This document shows positions 51,718 to 61,365 of a DNA stretch of 64,000 bases, in pieces (position 1 is the first letter of the stretch; every line of letters starts with the position of its first letter). The notes beneath the pieces are model-generated. The model ran no database searches. It was given only the letters and a program-made list of their open reading frames with translations, and had not been told where the DNA came from. Position numbers and translations under genes: made by a program. Source of the stretch: Muricauda sp. SCSIO 64092 (lineage in GTDB: Bacteria > Bacteroidota > Bacteroidia > Flavobacteriales > Flavobacteriaceae); contig NZ_CP095413.1 in assembly GCF_023016285.1 (NCBI RefSeq), forward strand, positions 5,098,501 through 5,162,500, read 5' to 3'.

Positions 51718-53661
51718 ATGGTATCAAGTTGGATAAGGAAGCCTATTTTTTGGGGTATTGTTTTTAGCATTTTGAGTACAGGGATTTCCCTTGGGCAGGA
51801 CAAAGAGATTTATCAGGGAACTTATCGTGTTGGCAATCTTAGTGGCGATGCGAACTTTGGATACCTCTTGTCCGGTACGGACACTATTTTAGATGGTGGT
51901 TTTAGTCTGAAAAGTTCCAGTTTGGAAGCCTTGCTGAAAGAGAACGACAGCTCATTTTCCATTCTGGGAAACTTTGCCTATGGAGTTCCGCAGGGAAAGT
52001 GGCTATTTCAATTTGGCGAGTTCCAAACAGATAGTACCAGCCAGGTGGTGGGCTACCAATACCGTGTCAATGTCAATGGAAACCAGGAGGAAATCGAAGG
52101 TTCCCTTGAGAATGGTAGGCCCCAGGGCATCTGGAAAATAAACTCCAAAAGAATTGAGGACTCCCAAATCGCCGATACCCTTTTCCATAGCGAAATCCTT
52201 TTTGAGGGAGGCGTGCCACAGCAAAGCTTCCGTATAGCAACCAGTGAAAGTACGCTGGTGGGCCGGTTTCTCCGCAATGGATTGGCCCATGACAGTTGGT
52301 CCCTTTTCTCCAATGATGAGGACGCTACGGAGAATTGGATTTTTAATGAAGGCCGATTGACAAGAATTGAACGGGAGGATGACGGGGAAGTGATCAGCTC
52401 CGAAATATTTCCCAACTCCTTTTCGGCATCCAAAACCATCCATGTGGATGCTGGGTTTTCCACCTTGGTGTCGTTGTACCAATCCAAAGTGTCGGGTACC
52501 TGGGATACATCAAAAGGAATCAGTGGACTTCTATTGGAAAATGGACGTTATTACGCAAAAATAGATACCCTATTGGGCATGTTCGGAAATACCGGTTTTC
52601 GTCCGGAATTTAACGTTGTAGTGCCTTTTTATCCTTTAAATGAGACGGAGAAACAGCAGTTGGATAGCATTTTGATGCTGACAAAGGAATCCAAACAAAT
52701 CACGACTTCACTTTTGGCAAGTACCCAACTCAATTTGTTGAAGCGTTCGGACGACGAAGCCAATTACCTTCATAGAGTTCTTGCACGCATACAGCAGGAA
52801 TATGAAATGCCTTTGTTGCAATTGGTCCGTTTCAACGAACTGGACATTGTTGACTGTTTAAACCGTAAAAAATTGGTTGAAACACTTTTCCCTGCAGGAA
52901 CACCTTCCATTTCAATAAAAGTTACTCCAGACGATGGGGAAGCACCGGTTTTTTTAGGTCCCGATCATGGGCAATTCAATTTTTCGGGCCAGGATTTGGA
53001 ATCCATCCATCAAATAGCTTCTTATATGCACAAGAGCGTAGAACAGGTTGCCAATCAACTGAATGGAAAATTGGCCTTTGACAAAAAACAACAGGAATTT
53101 GTGGATTTGGAAGAAACCCTTATTGCCAAAGCAAATCGTTTGAACCAATATCCCGATTCCGTGTTGGGTAAGTTAACCAGGGCACAGTCAAGGGCATTGA
53201 AGCATCTACGCCATACTTCGGAACAGTTGCTCGCTTCCTATTCCAAAATGGAAGTAAATCAGGAAAAGTTGCGGCGCGCCCATATTTTAATTTCATGTTT
53301 GGAGGACTTGGATAGCCTTTCGGGGCAGATCCTGCTGCTTCCCAGGAATGCCGTTGAAATTGAAGAGAAGTACAAAGATGCGGTTTTCAATCCCTTCACG
53401 GCCACCATTATGGAGGAGGCCGTGAAAAGAAGAATTACATCGACCTACAAAACCGTACTCCTTCCTTATTTGCTCGATGCCGTTGAAGCCCAAGTGAATT
53501 GTGACAATGCCAAGGAAATGACCTCGCTTTTCAGGGATTTGCACCTTCGGATGCTTGCGCTTCGGGAGGAGGACACCAAAAAACTGGAACGAAAACTAAG
53601 AAAGGTTCAGGACCCCATAGCGGTATTGGCACTTTTTGATTTGAAACCATTGGAAAAGTAG
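51718..53661 (+). CDS. Large exported protein with YwqK-like repeats
   Basis: A 647-residue protein: signal peptide (about 1-26, ending SLGQ), an N-terminal half (about 30-270) with repeated short segments such as GNFAYGVPQGKWLFQFG, GSLENGRPQGIWKI and GRFLRNGLAHDSWSLF, the MORN_2/YwqK pattern, and a helical C-terminal half with coiled-coil-like stretches. Function unknown; the N-terminal repeats are probably scaffold in the periplasm or at the surface. It heads a three-gene run (9 and 34-base gaps) with a DUF2490 barrel and a MORN protein. Confidence 0.7.
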   Translation: MVSSWIRKPIFWGIVFSILSTGISLGQDKEIYQGTYRVGNLSGDANFGYLLSGTDTILDGGFSLKSSSLEALLKENDSSFSILGNFAYGVPQGKWLFQFGEFQTDSTSQVVGYQYRVNVNGNQEEIEGSLENGRPQGIWKINSKRIEDSQIADTLFHSEILFEGGVPQQSFRIATSESTLVGRFLRNGLAHDSWSLFSNDEDATENWIFNEGRLTRIEREDDGEVISSEIFPNSFSASKTIHVDAGFSTLVSLYQSKVSGTWDTSKGISGLLLENGRYYAKIDTLLGMFGNTGFRPEFNVVVPFYPLNETEKQQLDSILMLTKESKQITTSLLASTQLNLLKRSDDEANYLHRVLARIQQEYEMPLLQLVRFNELDIVDCLNRKKLVETLFPAGTPSISIKVTPDDGEAPVFLGPDHGQFNFSGQDLESIHQIASYMHKSVEQVANQLNGKLAFDKKQQEFVDLEETLIAKANRLNQYPDSVLGKLTRAQSRALKHLRHTSEQLLASYSKMEVNQEKLRRAHILISCLEDLDSLSGQILLLPRNAVEIEEKYKDAVFNPFTATIMEEAVKRRITSTYKTVLLPYLLDAVEAQVNCDNAKEMTSLFRDLHLRMLALREEDTKKLERKLRKVQDPIAVLALFDLKPLEK

Positions 53662-53670
53662 GATCGTCTT

Positions 53671-54498
53671 ATGCAGAATACCAATACACATCGCTTTAAG
53701 ATCCTGCCCCTGTTCCTTTTCCTGGCGGCAATACAAATAAAGGCCCAAAACGGGGAGGTACTTCCCGAAGAATCGGATTTTAAAGAGCCCGTTACCCGGG
53801 TGTGGTACAATACCTATGGAATTATCCGAATCAGTAATCGATTGTACTGGGATGCCCAAACCCATTTCCGCTTTGTGGAAACGGAAAGTACGCCTTTTAT
53901 GGGGCAGATCGGGCAAATTTACAATCGCCATGCCATCGGATATATTTATTCCAAATACATCAACTTCAGTCTTGGAGGGGTCTTGCGGGTCAATTTCAAT
54001 ACCGACGAATCTTCGGATGACCGTAATGTGGTTCCTGAATGGCGTATTTGGCACCAATATCAGTTTGCACAACCCGTATATAGCGCAATGATTTACCACA
54101 GAATTCGTATAGAACACCGTTGGACACAAGGCTTTGCGGAGAATAGTGATTATATTTTCAGAAATCGATGGCGGTATATGTTTCGGGCCAAAGTACCATT
54201 GAACAGCAATAAACTGGAACCAAGGACCATTTATGTCTCCCCAGAGGCAGAGGTGATCATGCAAAGTGGTAAGGAGGTAGTGGGCAGTGTCATGGAAGAT
54301 CTAAGGTTGACCACAACGTTGGGCTATATCATAAATCCACGATTGAAAGTAGCGGCAGGTCTTATGTATTCCCATGGACAAACCTTGGAAAACCCTGGAA
54401 TTTTTAGACAAAATTGGACCATGCGGTTCCATGTCTACTTTTCCCCGGACATTAGAAAAATAAAAAATAAGCTACCCGCCATCCATTTTACGGATTAG
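53671..54498 (+). CDS. DUF2490 outer-membrane barrel protein
   Basis: A 275-residue exported protein: signal peptide (about 1-26, ending KAQN), then alternating beta strands (RLYWDAQTHFRFVE, HAIGYIYSKYINFSLGG, RWTQGFAENSDYIFRNRWRYMF) typical of DUF2490. Probably a barrel in the outer membrane; function unknown. Confidence 0.83.
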   Translation: MQNTNTHRFKILPLFLFLAAIQIKAQNGEVLPEESDFKEPVTRVWYNTYGIIRISNRLYWDAQTHFRFVETESTPFMGQIGQIYNRHAIGYIYSKYINFSLGGVLRVNFNTDESSDDRNVVPEWRIWHQYQFAQPVYSAMIYHRIRIEHRWTQGFAENSDYIFRNRWRYMFRAKVPLNSNKLEPRTIYVSPEAEVIMQSGKEVVGSVMEDLRLTTTLGYIINPRLKVAAGLMYSHGQTLENPGIFRQNWTMRFHVYFSPDIRKIKNKLPAIHFTD

Positions 54499-54532
54499 GT
54501 ACGTATATGGAATTGTACAATGCTTTTTTAAG

Positions 54533-55402
54533 ATGAAAAACCGTAAACCCCAATTCATTTTATTCCTTTCCTTAATCATTGCAATTACTGCACTGCTCTA
54601 TGTTTTGAACACCAACATACAGCAACAACGCCAATTGCGCCTACAAGGTGAGCATTTGGTTGAATTGCAAGGTCAGCTAAAAGTCCAGCATGAGTTATTA
54701 CGGGTGGATACCTTATTGGTGGAGGGGAAGTATGAAGATGCCCTGGAACAGTATGGGAATGAGGAACTCCGTATCGTTGCCGATGGTGCGCATGGAATAG
54801 GTTTGCGCGTGGCCATCGCAGAACGTTTTTTGGAACTTCAGGAGAATACGGTGGAACGTTATGAGGAACCTGTGGATTCGGTTGGATTGGAATCCGATGA
54901 AATTGAAAATGATATCCTCGCAGCTGAGGTCAACCAAATGGATTCCCTGTCCTTTGTGCTGGAAAAAACCAAAGTGCAGTTGACACGATTAAAAAAACAA
55001 CTCCAACAGAAGTCCTTTGGGGAGTATATCACTTTTACCAATAGTAAAGGAAGTCTGGTACATTATGTTGGCCAAGTACGAAAGGGAAAGGCCCATGGGT
55101 ACGGTGTGGCCATCCTAAGCACGGGCAGCCGCTACATTGGGGAATGGAAGGATAACCATCGTCATGGCGTGGGCACGTACCATTGGAAAGATGGGGCCTA
55201 TTATGAAGGGGAGTACAAAAATGACAAAAGGAACGGTCAGGGGACCTATTACTGGCCCAATGGTGAAAAATTTGTAGGACTTTGGGAAGATGATGAGCGG
55301 ACAGGAGAAGGCATTTTTTATGGAAAAAACAGTGATGTTGTTGCCAGTGGCCTTTGGGAGGACGATGAACTGGTCAAAGCGGACAAGAACTCTGGGCGCT
55401 AA
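54533..55402 (+). CDS. Membrane-anchored MORN-repeat protein
   Basis: A 289-residue protein with one N-terminal membrane helix (about 8-26), a long helical, coiled-coil-rich middle (about 28-155), and a C-terminal MORN array (about 170-280) with GQVRKGKAHGYGVAIL, GEWKDNHRHGVGTYHW, GEYKNDKRNGQGTYYW and GLWEDDERTGEGIFYG. MORN arrays bind lipids or proteins. The association with the preceding two genes suggests an envelope complex. Confidence 0.88.
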   Translation: MKNRKPQFILFLSLIIAITALLYVLNTNIQQQRQLRLQGEHLVELQGQLKVQHELLRVDTLLVEGKYEDALEQYGNEELRIVADGAHGIGLRVAIAERFLELQENTVERYEEPVDSVGLESDEIENDILAAEVNQMDSLSFVLEKTKVQLTRLKKQLQQKSFGEYITFTNSKGSLVHYVGQVRKGKAHGYGVAILSTGSRYIGEWKDNHRHGVGTYHWKDGAYYEGEYKNDKRNGQGTYYWPNGEKFVGLWEDDERTGEGIFYGKNSDVVASGLWEDDELVKADKNSGR

Positions 55403-55410
55403 ACTGTAGC

Positions 55411-56235
55411 TTATTCCCCCAAAAGCTGAAAAAATTCATTGGCATCCTTAATATCCTCCAATCCCAGGATATAGCATATTTCAGAAAGATCGGAAAAATC
55501 CAGCCCGCCTGATGCAATGGAGGTGTTTACATACCTTCCTTCCTTTCCGTTGTACGAATTGCCAATGGAAATGGCCATTTCCCAAACTTTGACAAGATTA
55601 GGGGTATCCCTTAGAAAGGGCTTCCAGTCAATATGTTGATCGGAACGAAATCCCGGAGTTCCATTTCCCATGGCATTGCCATCCGGAATCTTATGGTAGT
55701 CGATCGTTTCCTTAACGTATTTGAGTAATTCGGGGTCCGTAACCTCTTCGTTCCAATCGCTATGTTGCACAATGTGAATCCGTTCCCTGACCTTTACTTT
55801 GGGTTGCCCTTTTAGGAGAAGTTTTATCCATTTTGCGGAGAAGTCGGACTGTCCGGCATCGGCCACCCAGATATCCCCACCTTGATTTAGGGATCGCTCC
55901 ACTTTTTCCAGTACTTCTTTCAATGCTTTTTCATGATTTCCATGGGCATCGGACCAGTTGGCACCAAAAGCAAGCTCAAAAAGTTCCTCTGCGGGTACAT
56001 ACAGTCCTTCTTGTATCCCATAGGTACCGGCCACCGCATGGTATTTGATATTCCCAAAATCCGGATGCCACAATAATGTGGACAAGGCCGCTACCGTATG
56101 GAGATCATCCACATCCGTCTTACAATCAAATTGGGCCAGCAAAAGATCTTTGTCGGGATGAAACCTTGGACTTTGGGCACGGGAAGGTGCAATGATCAAC
56201 AAACACAACAGTATAAATCCAATCCTATATTTCAT
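55411..56235 (-). CDS. Nucleoside-hydrolase-like exported protein
   Basis: A 274-residue protein with a signal peptide (about 1-20, ending SRAQ) and a domain whose N-terminal AQFDCKTDVDDLHTVAAL recalls the DTDPGxDDA Asp cluster of nucleoside hydrolases (Ca2+ and ribose binding), but in a changed form. Later stretches such as IWVADAGQSDFSAKW are consistent with the fold. The substrate is unknown; possibly an extracellular nucleosidase or related. I start at 56235 (MKYRIGF), which gives a clean signal peptide. Confidence 0.7.
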   Translation of the reverse strand: MKYRIGFILLCLLIIAPSRAQSPRFHPDKDLLLAQFDCKTDVDDLHTVAALSTLLWHPDFGNIKYHAVAGTYGIQEGLYVPAEELFELAFGANWSDAHGNHEKALKEVLEKVERSLNQGGDIWVADAGQSDFSAKWIKLLLKGQPKVKVRERIHIVQHSDWNEEVTDPELLKYVKETIDYHKIPDGNAMGNGTPGFRSDQHIDWKPFLRDTPNLVKVWEMAISIGNSYNGKEGRYVNTSIASGGLDFSDLSEICYILGLEDIKDANEFFQLLGE

Positions 56236-56406
56236 GGCCAAAAGGTAGTTAATTATTGGTAATAGGGGTTGTCGATAGCACCAAGGAGATTGCGTACAAT
56301 GGTCAAGGGGAAAACCCATGGCGCTTAAAAGAAATGAAATAAATGGTGTGGTATACAAATATTAGCCCCACCTTTGCAATCAATTTTAGTAACTAATAAC
56401 AGTAAA

Positions 56407-56598
56407 ATGAGTAAAGGAACAGTAAAATTCTTCAACGACACCAAAGGATTTGGATTTATTAATGAAGAGGGTGCCGATAAAGAACACTTTGTACATGTTT
56501 CTGGATTGATTGACGAAATTCGCGAAGGCGACCAAGTTGAATTTGATTTGGAACAAGGAAAGAAAGGCTTAAATGCAGTTAATGTAAGGGTTATATAA
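56407..56598 (+). CDS. Cold-shock protein (CspA family)
   Basis: A 63-residue single cold-shock domain: GTVKFFNDTKGFGFINEE carries RNP1 (KGFGFI), HFVHVSGL carries the RNP2 region, and the end is GLNAVNVRVI. It binds single-stranded RNA and DNA. The long leader (about 35 bases upstream of the ATG in the open frame) may carry regulation; a terminator follows directly. Confidence 0.94.
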   Translation: MSKGTVKFFNDTKGFGFINEEGADKEHFVHVSGLIDEIREGDQVEFDLEQGKKGLNAVNVRVI

Positions 56599-56619
56599 GA
56601 CATTGTACCAGTGAATGAA

Positions 56620-56650
56620 AAGGTCCATCAATCTGTGGTGGGCCTTTTTT
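56620..56650 (+). terminator. Terminator after csp gene
   Basis: AAGGTCCA pairs with TGGGCCTT (one wobble) around a 12-base loop, followed by six T residues. Confidence 0.75.
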
Positions 56651-56711
56651 ATTTGTTGGAATTGTCCGTCATGCAATATAAAAGTCCTAACTTGTAGGAA
56701 GAACACATTTT

Positions 56712-57170
56712 ATGGCAAAATCACAACAAACTTTTGGTAAACGCGAAAAAGAAAAAAAACGCTTAAAGAAAAGGGAAGAAAAACAAAAGAAAAAAGAAGC
56801 CCGCAAAGCCGAGGCCAAAGAGAGTGGGGGAGGTATCCCCTTTGCTTATGTTGACCAATATGGCAATTTAACGGACACGCCTCCAGATCCATCGGAAAAA
56901 ATCAAAGTGGAAGCTGAGGACATTGTTTTGGGCATTCCGCAAAAGGAGGATACCGAAGAGGAATTTGATCCCATCAGAAAAGGAAAGGTGGCTTTCTTTG
57001 ACCATTCCAAAGGATTTGGTTTCATCGTGGATTCGGAAACCCAGGAAAAATACTTCTGCCACGTGAGCGGTCTGAATGATGAAATCAACGAGAACGACAA
57101 CGTCACTTTTGAACTGGAAAAGGGACAGCGTGGAATGAATGCCGTTCGGGTAAGTTTACAGGAAAAATAG
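56712..57170 (+). CDS. Cold-shock-domain protein with Lys-rich extension
   Basis: A 152-residue protein: an N-terminal Lys/Glu-rich tail (about 1-40, KREKEKKRLKKREEKQKKK), a linker, and a cold-shock domain from about residue 88 (KGKVAFFDHSKGFGFIVD, YFCHVSGLNDEI, GMNAVRVSL). The basic tail would add non-specific RNA binding; such proteins accompany DEAD-box RNA helicases in cold adaptation of Bacteroidota. It follows the small Csp gene after a terminator. Confidence 0.9.
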   Translation: MAKSQQTFGKREKEKKRLKKREEKQKKKEARKAEAKESGGGIPFAYVDQYGNLTDTPPDPSEKIKVEAEDIVLGIPQKEDTEEEFDPIRKGKVAFFDHSKGFGFIVDSETQEKYFCHVSGLNDEINENDNVTFELEKGQRGMNAVRVSLQEK

Positions 57171-57366
57171 ACGCGGATTAGCGTTCTTCACCTTGGTAGG
57201 ACGAAAACCAACCGTACTACCTGCATTGTATGCCGCTATAACAATCCCCATGTTAAAAAATAGTTGACTTCAGCATTTCGACTACACTTATAAATCGCCG
57301 AAAAGCGTAGCTTATTCTAACGCGAGCGGAAGGGCAACAGCATGTCACAAACCTTTTAAATTTCTG

Positions 57367-59559
57367 CTATGCCAAGATGCTTTCATGTCCGGAATCCTTG
57401 ACGAACAAACAAGAGCTTTGTGTTTTTGCGGACATATCTTCCACAAATCCAAATCTAAGGTCTTCGTCCATCCCAAAAATATTCAGGTCGGCAGAAGGAG
57501 CATTGCGGACCACCGAATTAAAATCACCAATATGGACTTCCGTAAGTGTTTCGGGCAGCCGTGCCAGATTGATCAATAAATTCAAAAACTTTTTGGCATT
57601 CTCTTCTTCTTTCGGGTCACTGATGACAGTGATTATGCGAATACGCGCACCCCAGTTCATCTTAAGCTTGTAGGCCACAAGAATGGAAAGATCCAAATTG
57701 CCAATGTCCCAGCCCAAATCCCAATTGGTTCTTCGATCGCTTACCCAAACGTTAATGGTGTTGCGCTGCCCCAGTAGCGCAGTGGGGTGCGATAAATACA
57801 GCAGTACACCGATCTCCAATCGTATGGATTCCTTCATTACCGGCCGCAATTCGGTTTCGTAATCGTCATGGTTCTGCAGATTCAAAAAGACAATATTGGG
57901 CCTGAAAAAGGCGCCTTGCAAAGCTTGGTTTCCATAATTGATGCCCTTGGCAAATTCCTCGGTATGGATTACCGATGAGGACGAAAAAACATCTTTCTGC
58001 CGAAATGAGGTGGAAATCGCCTCCAACTCTCCCGCCAGGGTACTGGATTCCGAATAGGACTCGATGCCCAGGAGTTTTATGGAGCCTTTGGGTTTGGCTA
58101 TATTTCTTAGAAATTCAAAAGTTCCCTTTAAACCATTGATATCCCGTACAGGAACCATTAAATTGGCTTTCCACGCACGTTGTTGCATTTTTTTCATACC
58201 CCAGGTATGTTTCGCCGCCCATTCTGCAAAAGAAAAGAATAGGCCGGAGCGTACATCTTCAAAAGGGGTCTCCAAATTCTGTCTTGATAAGTACCAGTAG
58301 ACCATCAAAACAATCAAAATGGAAAACAAACTAACGATCGGGTTAATGATGAACATGGCAAAGACTGATGATACCAGTCCAAACCAGGGAACCCACCTAT
58401 GAATTTTAAAGATGGGCCGATAGCTTATGAGACCAAGGTTTTGCTCAATAATGACCACAATGTTGATCATGGCGTAGGTAATCAAGAAGAACAAGGTCAC
58501 CAAGGGGGCAACGGCATTGATGTTTCGTAGCAGGAGTGTGGTGAAAATAAGTATTCCCGTGACCAGCATGGCATTTCTCGGTTGGCCATTGGCACTTTGC
58601 CCGGCCAAAAAATCGGAAAAGGGGAGTACCTTATGTTCCCCCATGGCAAATAAGATTCGCGAAGAACCTACTATGGAAGCCAAAGCCGATGAAAACGTTG
58701 CCCCCAATATCCCGGCAAGGATCAAGGGACCTATATAGGCCTTTTCCACCATGATATAATAGTTGTTCAGTAATTCGGCTTCCGAGGCACTCCTTGAAAT
58801 CCAGAAGGCCATTAGCATATAGATTATAAAGCTCACCCCAATGGCCCAAAGTGTCCCTGTTGGGATACTGCGTTTAGGGTCCTTCAATTCCCCCGACATA
58901 TTTGCGCCCGCCATGATTCCAGTTGCCGCAGGAAAAAACACCGCAAAAACAAGCCAGAAATTGCTCCCACTAAAATTGTTTTCAATGGAACCTTTAAAAG
59001 TACCCCAGCGCAGGGCGTCACTAGTGGGTATGGTCATGGAACCTTCGTAGGCGGCAATGATGATTGAAATGAAGGACAGCGCAATAATTCCCATGATGAT
59101 GAACTGTGTTTTAATGGCGAGATTCGCGCTTATATAGGCAATGGTAATGAGCAAGGCAAAAACAATGATGTCCACCAGGAAGGCATTATGACCTGGAAAA
59201 ATACCCAGCCAACCTTCACGGAAACCAAAAATATACATGGTAACCGCCAATCCCTGTGAAATGTATCGGGGAATTCCCAAACTACCACCAACTTCCAGGC
59301 CCAAAGCTTGGGAAACAATGGCATAAGCCCCACCGGCACCAATGCGGATGTTTGTGGTAATGGCAGACATGGAAAGGGCCGTACATAGGGTAATTAAAAA
59401 GGAAATGCCAATGATCAACCACGTGCCCAACAGCCCGGCATTGCCCACGACCCAACCCAATCGCAAATACATGATGACCCCCAGGATGGTCAACAGGGTA
59501 GGGGTGAATACCCCACCAAAAGTTCCGAACTTTTTAAGGCTTTTGGGTGGTTCTTCCAT
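57367..59559 (-). CDS. Cation-chloride cotransporter-like APC carrier
   Basis: A 730-residue membrane protein. The N-terminal part (about 13-440) has 12 helices of the amino acid permease/SLC12 type, with KFGTFGGVFTPTLLTILGVIMYLRLGWVVG at the start; this opening is characteristic of Na-K-Cl cotransporters. A large cytosolic C-terminal domain of about 270 residues follows. By homology it moves K+/Na+ with Cl-; substrate specificity in bacteria is not established. ATG at 59559. Confidence 0.87.
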   Translation of the reverse strand: MEEPPKSLKKFGTFGGVFTPTLLTILGVIMYLRLGWVVGNAGLLGTWLIIGISFLITLCTALSMSAITTNIRIGAGGAYAIVSQALGLEVGGSLGIPRYISQGLAVTMYIFGFREGWLGIFPGHNAFLVDIIVFALLITIAYISANLAIKTQFIIMGIIALSFISIIIAAYEGSMTIPTSDALRWGTFKGSIENNFSGSNFWLVFAVFFPAATGIMAGANMSGELKDPKRSIPTGTLWAIGVSFIIYMLMAFWISRSASEAELLNNYYIMVEKAYIGPLILAGILGATFSSALASIVGSSRILFAMGEHKVLPFSDFLAGQSANGQPRNAMLVTGILIFTTLLLRNINAVAPLVTLFFLITYAMINIVVIIEQNLGLISYRPIFKIHRWVPWFGLVSSVFAMFIINPIVSLFSILIVLMVYWYLSRQNLETPFEDVRSGLFFSFAEWAAKHTWGMKKMQQRAWKANLMVPVRDINGLKGTFEFLRNIAKPKGSIKLLGIESYSESSTLAGELEAISTSFRQKDVFSSSSVIHTEEFAKGINYGNQALQGAFFRPNIVFLNLQNHDDYETELRPVMKESIRLEIGVLLYLSHPTALLGQRNTINVWVSDRRTNWDLGWDIGNLDLSILVAYKLKMNWGARIRIITVISDPKEEENAKKFLNLLINLARLPETLTEVHIGDFNSVVRNAPSADLNIFGMDEDLRFGFVEDMSAKTQSSCLFVKDSGHESILA

Positions 59560-59715
59560 AGATGGGCATGCGTCAATTTTCGGTATTAAAATAGTGATTA
59601 ATTGATTTTAAATGGTATTTAAAGTGCCAATCCATTATGTTCATGATTTGAATCATTTATTCACAGCCCAAACTTGACTAGGTTTAGCCATTGTACTTTT
59701 AAGTTTTAGCCTGTT

Positions 59716-60498
59716 ATGGAAGAAGCCCCATTGAAAATAGTGGCAGTTACGCCGGAAAATGTGCAAACGGAAACGCTTTTTTGTATTAGGACCGTCAAAA
59801 ATCCAGATTTTGAGAGTAAAAGGAAGTGGTATGAAAGAAGGTATGCGGAAGGACTTCGTTTGCATATCTTGAAAGATAGCGAGGGCCGAATGCTTGGTTT
59901 TATAGAATTTGTACCTGCAGATTTTGCATGGAGACCTGTAGGTGCCTATAATTTTATGTTCATCCATTGCATGTATGTCCAATCCAAAAAAGACCGAAAT
60001 CAAGGTTTGGGTTCAATGCTTATTGCCCATGCCGAAGCAGCGGCTAGGACAGAACGTATGGCGGGCTTGTGCGTTATGGCCAGCAAGGGAACCTGGATAG
60101 CCAACAAAAGCATTTTTTTGAGAAATGGTTTCATTCAGGTAGATCAAAAAGGCCGATTTGAGTTGTTGTCCAAAAAATGGAATAAAAAAGCACCGGATCC
60201 AAAACTTCTTGATTGGGAACGAAACCAGAAAAAATATATGGGTTGGCATCTATTGTATGCCGAACAATGCCCTTGGCATACTAAGTCGGTTTCGGCCATT
60301 AAAGCCATAGCGGAAGAGCATGCCATAGATCTCTGTGTTACAAAGTTGGAAACCGCCGAAGAGGCCAAACAGGCACCTTCCGGTTATGGGGTATTTAGCC
60401 TTTTGCACAATGGCAAATTATTGGAAGACCATTATTTGAGTGCCACGCGATTCAAAAAGATCTTAAAAAAGGAGCTTAGCAATTCCAGCAGGGTGTGA
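59716..60498 (+). CDS. GNAT acetyltransferase with YoaP domain
   Basis: A 260-residue protein. The N-terminal GNAT domain (about 1-150) has the acetyl-CoA loop SKKDRNQGLGSMLIAHAEAAA; the C-terminal YoaP-like domain (about 178-255) contains GWHLLYAEQCPWHTKSV with Cys near the start, recalling a thioredoxin-like fold. The fused pair is a known YoaP-type architecture; the substrate is unknown. It diverges from the carrier gene with a TACTTTTA just upstream as a possible -7 element. Confidence 0.85.
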   Translation: MEEAPLKIVAVTPENVQTETLFCIRTVKNPDFESKRKWYERRYAEGLRLHILKDSEGRMLGFIEFVPADFAWRPVGAYNFMFIHCMYVQSKKDRNQGLGSMLIAHAEAAARTERMAGLCVMASKGTWIANKSIFLRNGFIQVDQKGRFELLSKKWNKKAPDPKLLDWERNQKKYMGWHLLYAEQCPWHTKSVSAIKAIAEEHAIDLCVTKLETAEEAKQAPSGYGVFSLLHNGKLLEDHYLSATRFKKILKKELSNSSRV

Positions 60499-60608
60499 AA
60501 ACCCTTTGGATCACTTTCTTTTCCATCCCGGATGTTCTGGGATAATCGATTCAGATAGAGTAGTGTTAAAATGTAGATTCCTGACTTGGGTTTTTGAGTT
60601 AAAAATAG

Positions 60609-60630
60609 TATGTTTGAACATATAAACATA
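60609..60630 (+). promoter_or_regulatory. Candidate GntR operator
   Basis: TATGTTT and AAACATA form a perfect 7-bp inverted repeat with an 8-base spacer, ending 6 bases before the GntR start codon. Its place suggests autoregulation of the regulator and the downstream ManA-like gene. Confidence 0.5.
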
Positions 60631-60636
60631 ATACCC

Positions 60637-61365
60637 ATGCAAATCGATCATTCCAGTTCCGTTCCCTTGCACTATCAGGTAGAAGAACTTCTGCGGAAAC
60701 TCATCAAGGAGGAGCGCTATATCAACGGAGAACCTTTGCCGAAGGAGGTCGATTTGTCCAAACTACTGGGAGTGGCCCGAAATACGGTCCGACAGGCTAC
60801 CAATAAATTGGTGTATGAAAATGCCATTGTACGGAAAAAGGGGGTCGGTTCTTTTGTCGCACCCAATAGTTTGAGCACAAAGCTGGACAAATGGTCAAGT
60901 TTTACCGAAGAGATGACCCAACTTGGCGTGCAGTTAAAAAACTATGGGATTAAGGTCTCCTTGGTCAAAGCCGATTCTGATTTGGCCAGGACCTTGAACA
61001 TCAAAGAAGGCAAGGAAGTGCTTGAATTGGTTCGTTTGCGTGGCGATGAAGAGGGCCCTTTTGTGTTGTTTTACTCGTATTTTCATCCCAGGGTGGGCCT
61101 GACCACTGATGAAGATTTTAGTGAACCCCTGTACAAAATCCTGGAATCCAAATATGCCACTCGCGCCGTTACTTCGCAAGAGGAAATAAAGGCCATAGTG
61201 GCGGACGACCATTTGGCGAAAAAACTACGGACGCCCGTTAATTCCCCATTGCTTTCAAGGGTGAGGCGGGTGCTTGATCCCGGCAATCGTATCATAGAAT
61301 ACAATTTGTGCTATTACCGAAGTGATAAGTTTACCTATACCATCGACATCCATAGAAATCAATGA
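60637..61365 (+). CDS. GntR-family transcriptional regulator (HutC type)
   Basis: A 242-residue regulator: N-terminal winged helix (LPKEVDLSKLLGVARNTVRQATNKL) and a C-terminal UTRA effector domain (LKNYGIKVSLVKA to NLCYYRSDKFTYTIDIHR). UTRA regulators bind sugar phosphates or small acids and release DNA. ATG at 60637 is preferred, since an upstream extension would read through the palindromic operator. Its stop overlaps the ManA-like start as ATGA, so they share an operon; the effector is probably a sugar phosphate of this pathway. Confidence 0.92.
   Translation: MQIDHSSSVPLHYQVEELLRKLIKEERYINGEPLPKEVDLSKLLGVARNTVRQATNKLVYENAIVRKKGVGSFVAPNSLSTKLDKWSSFTEEMTQLGVQLKNYGIKVSLVKADSDLARTLNIKEGKEVLELVRLRGDEEGPFVLFYSYFHPRVGLTTDEDFSEPLYKILESKYATRAVTSQEEIKAIVADDHLAKKLRTPVNSPLLSRVRRVLDPGNRIIEYNLCYYRSDKFTYTIDIHRNQ

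Noticed and set aside
57171..57366. Possible repeat with cgacta and cgccgaaaagcg segments
   Set aside because: I could not find a second copy in the window or a convincing stem, so I report no feature.
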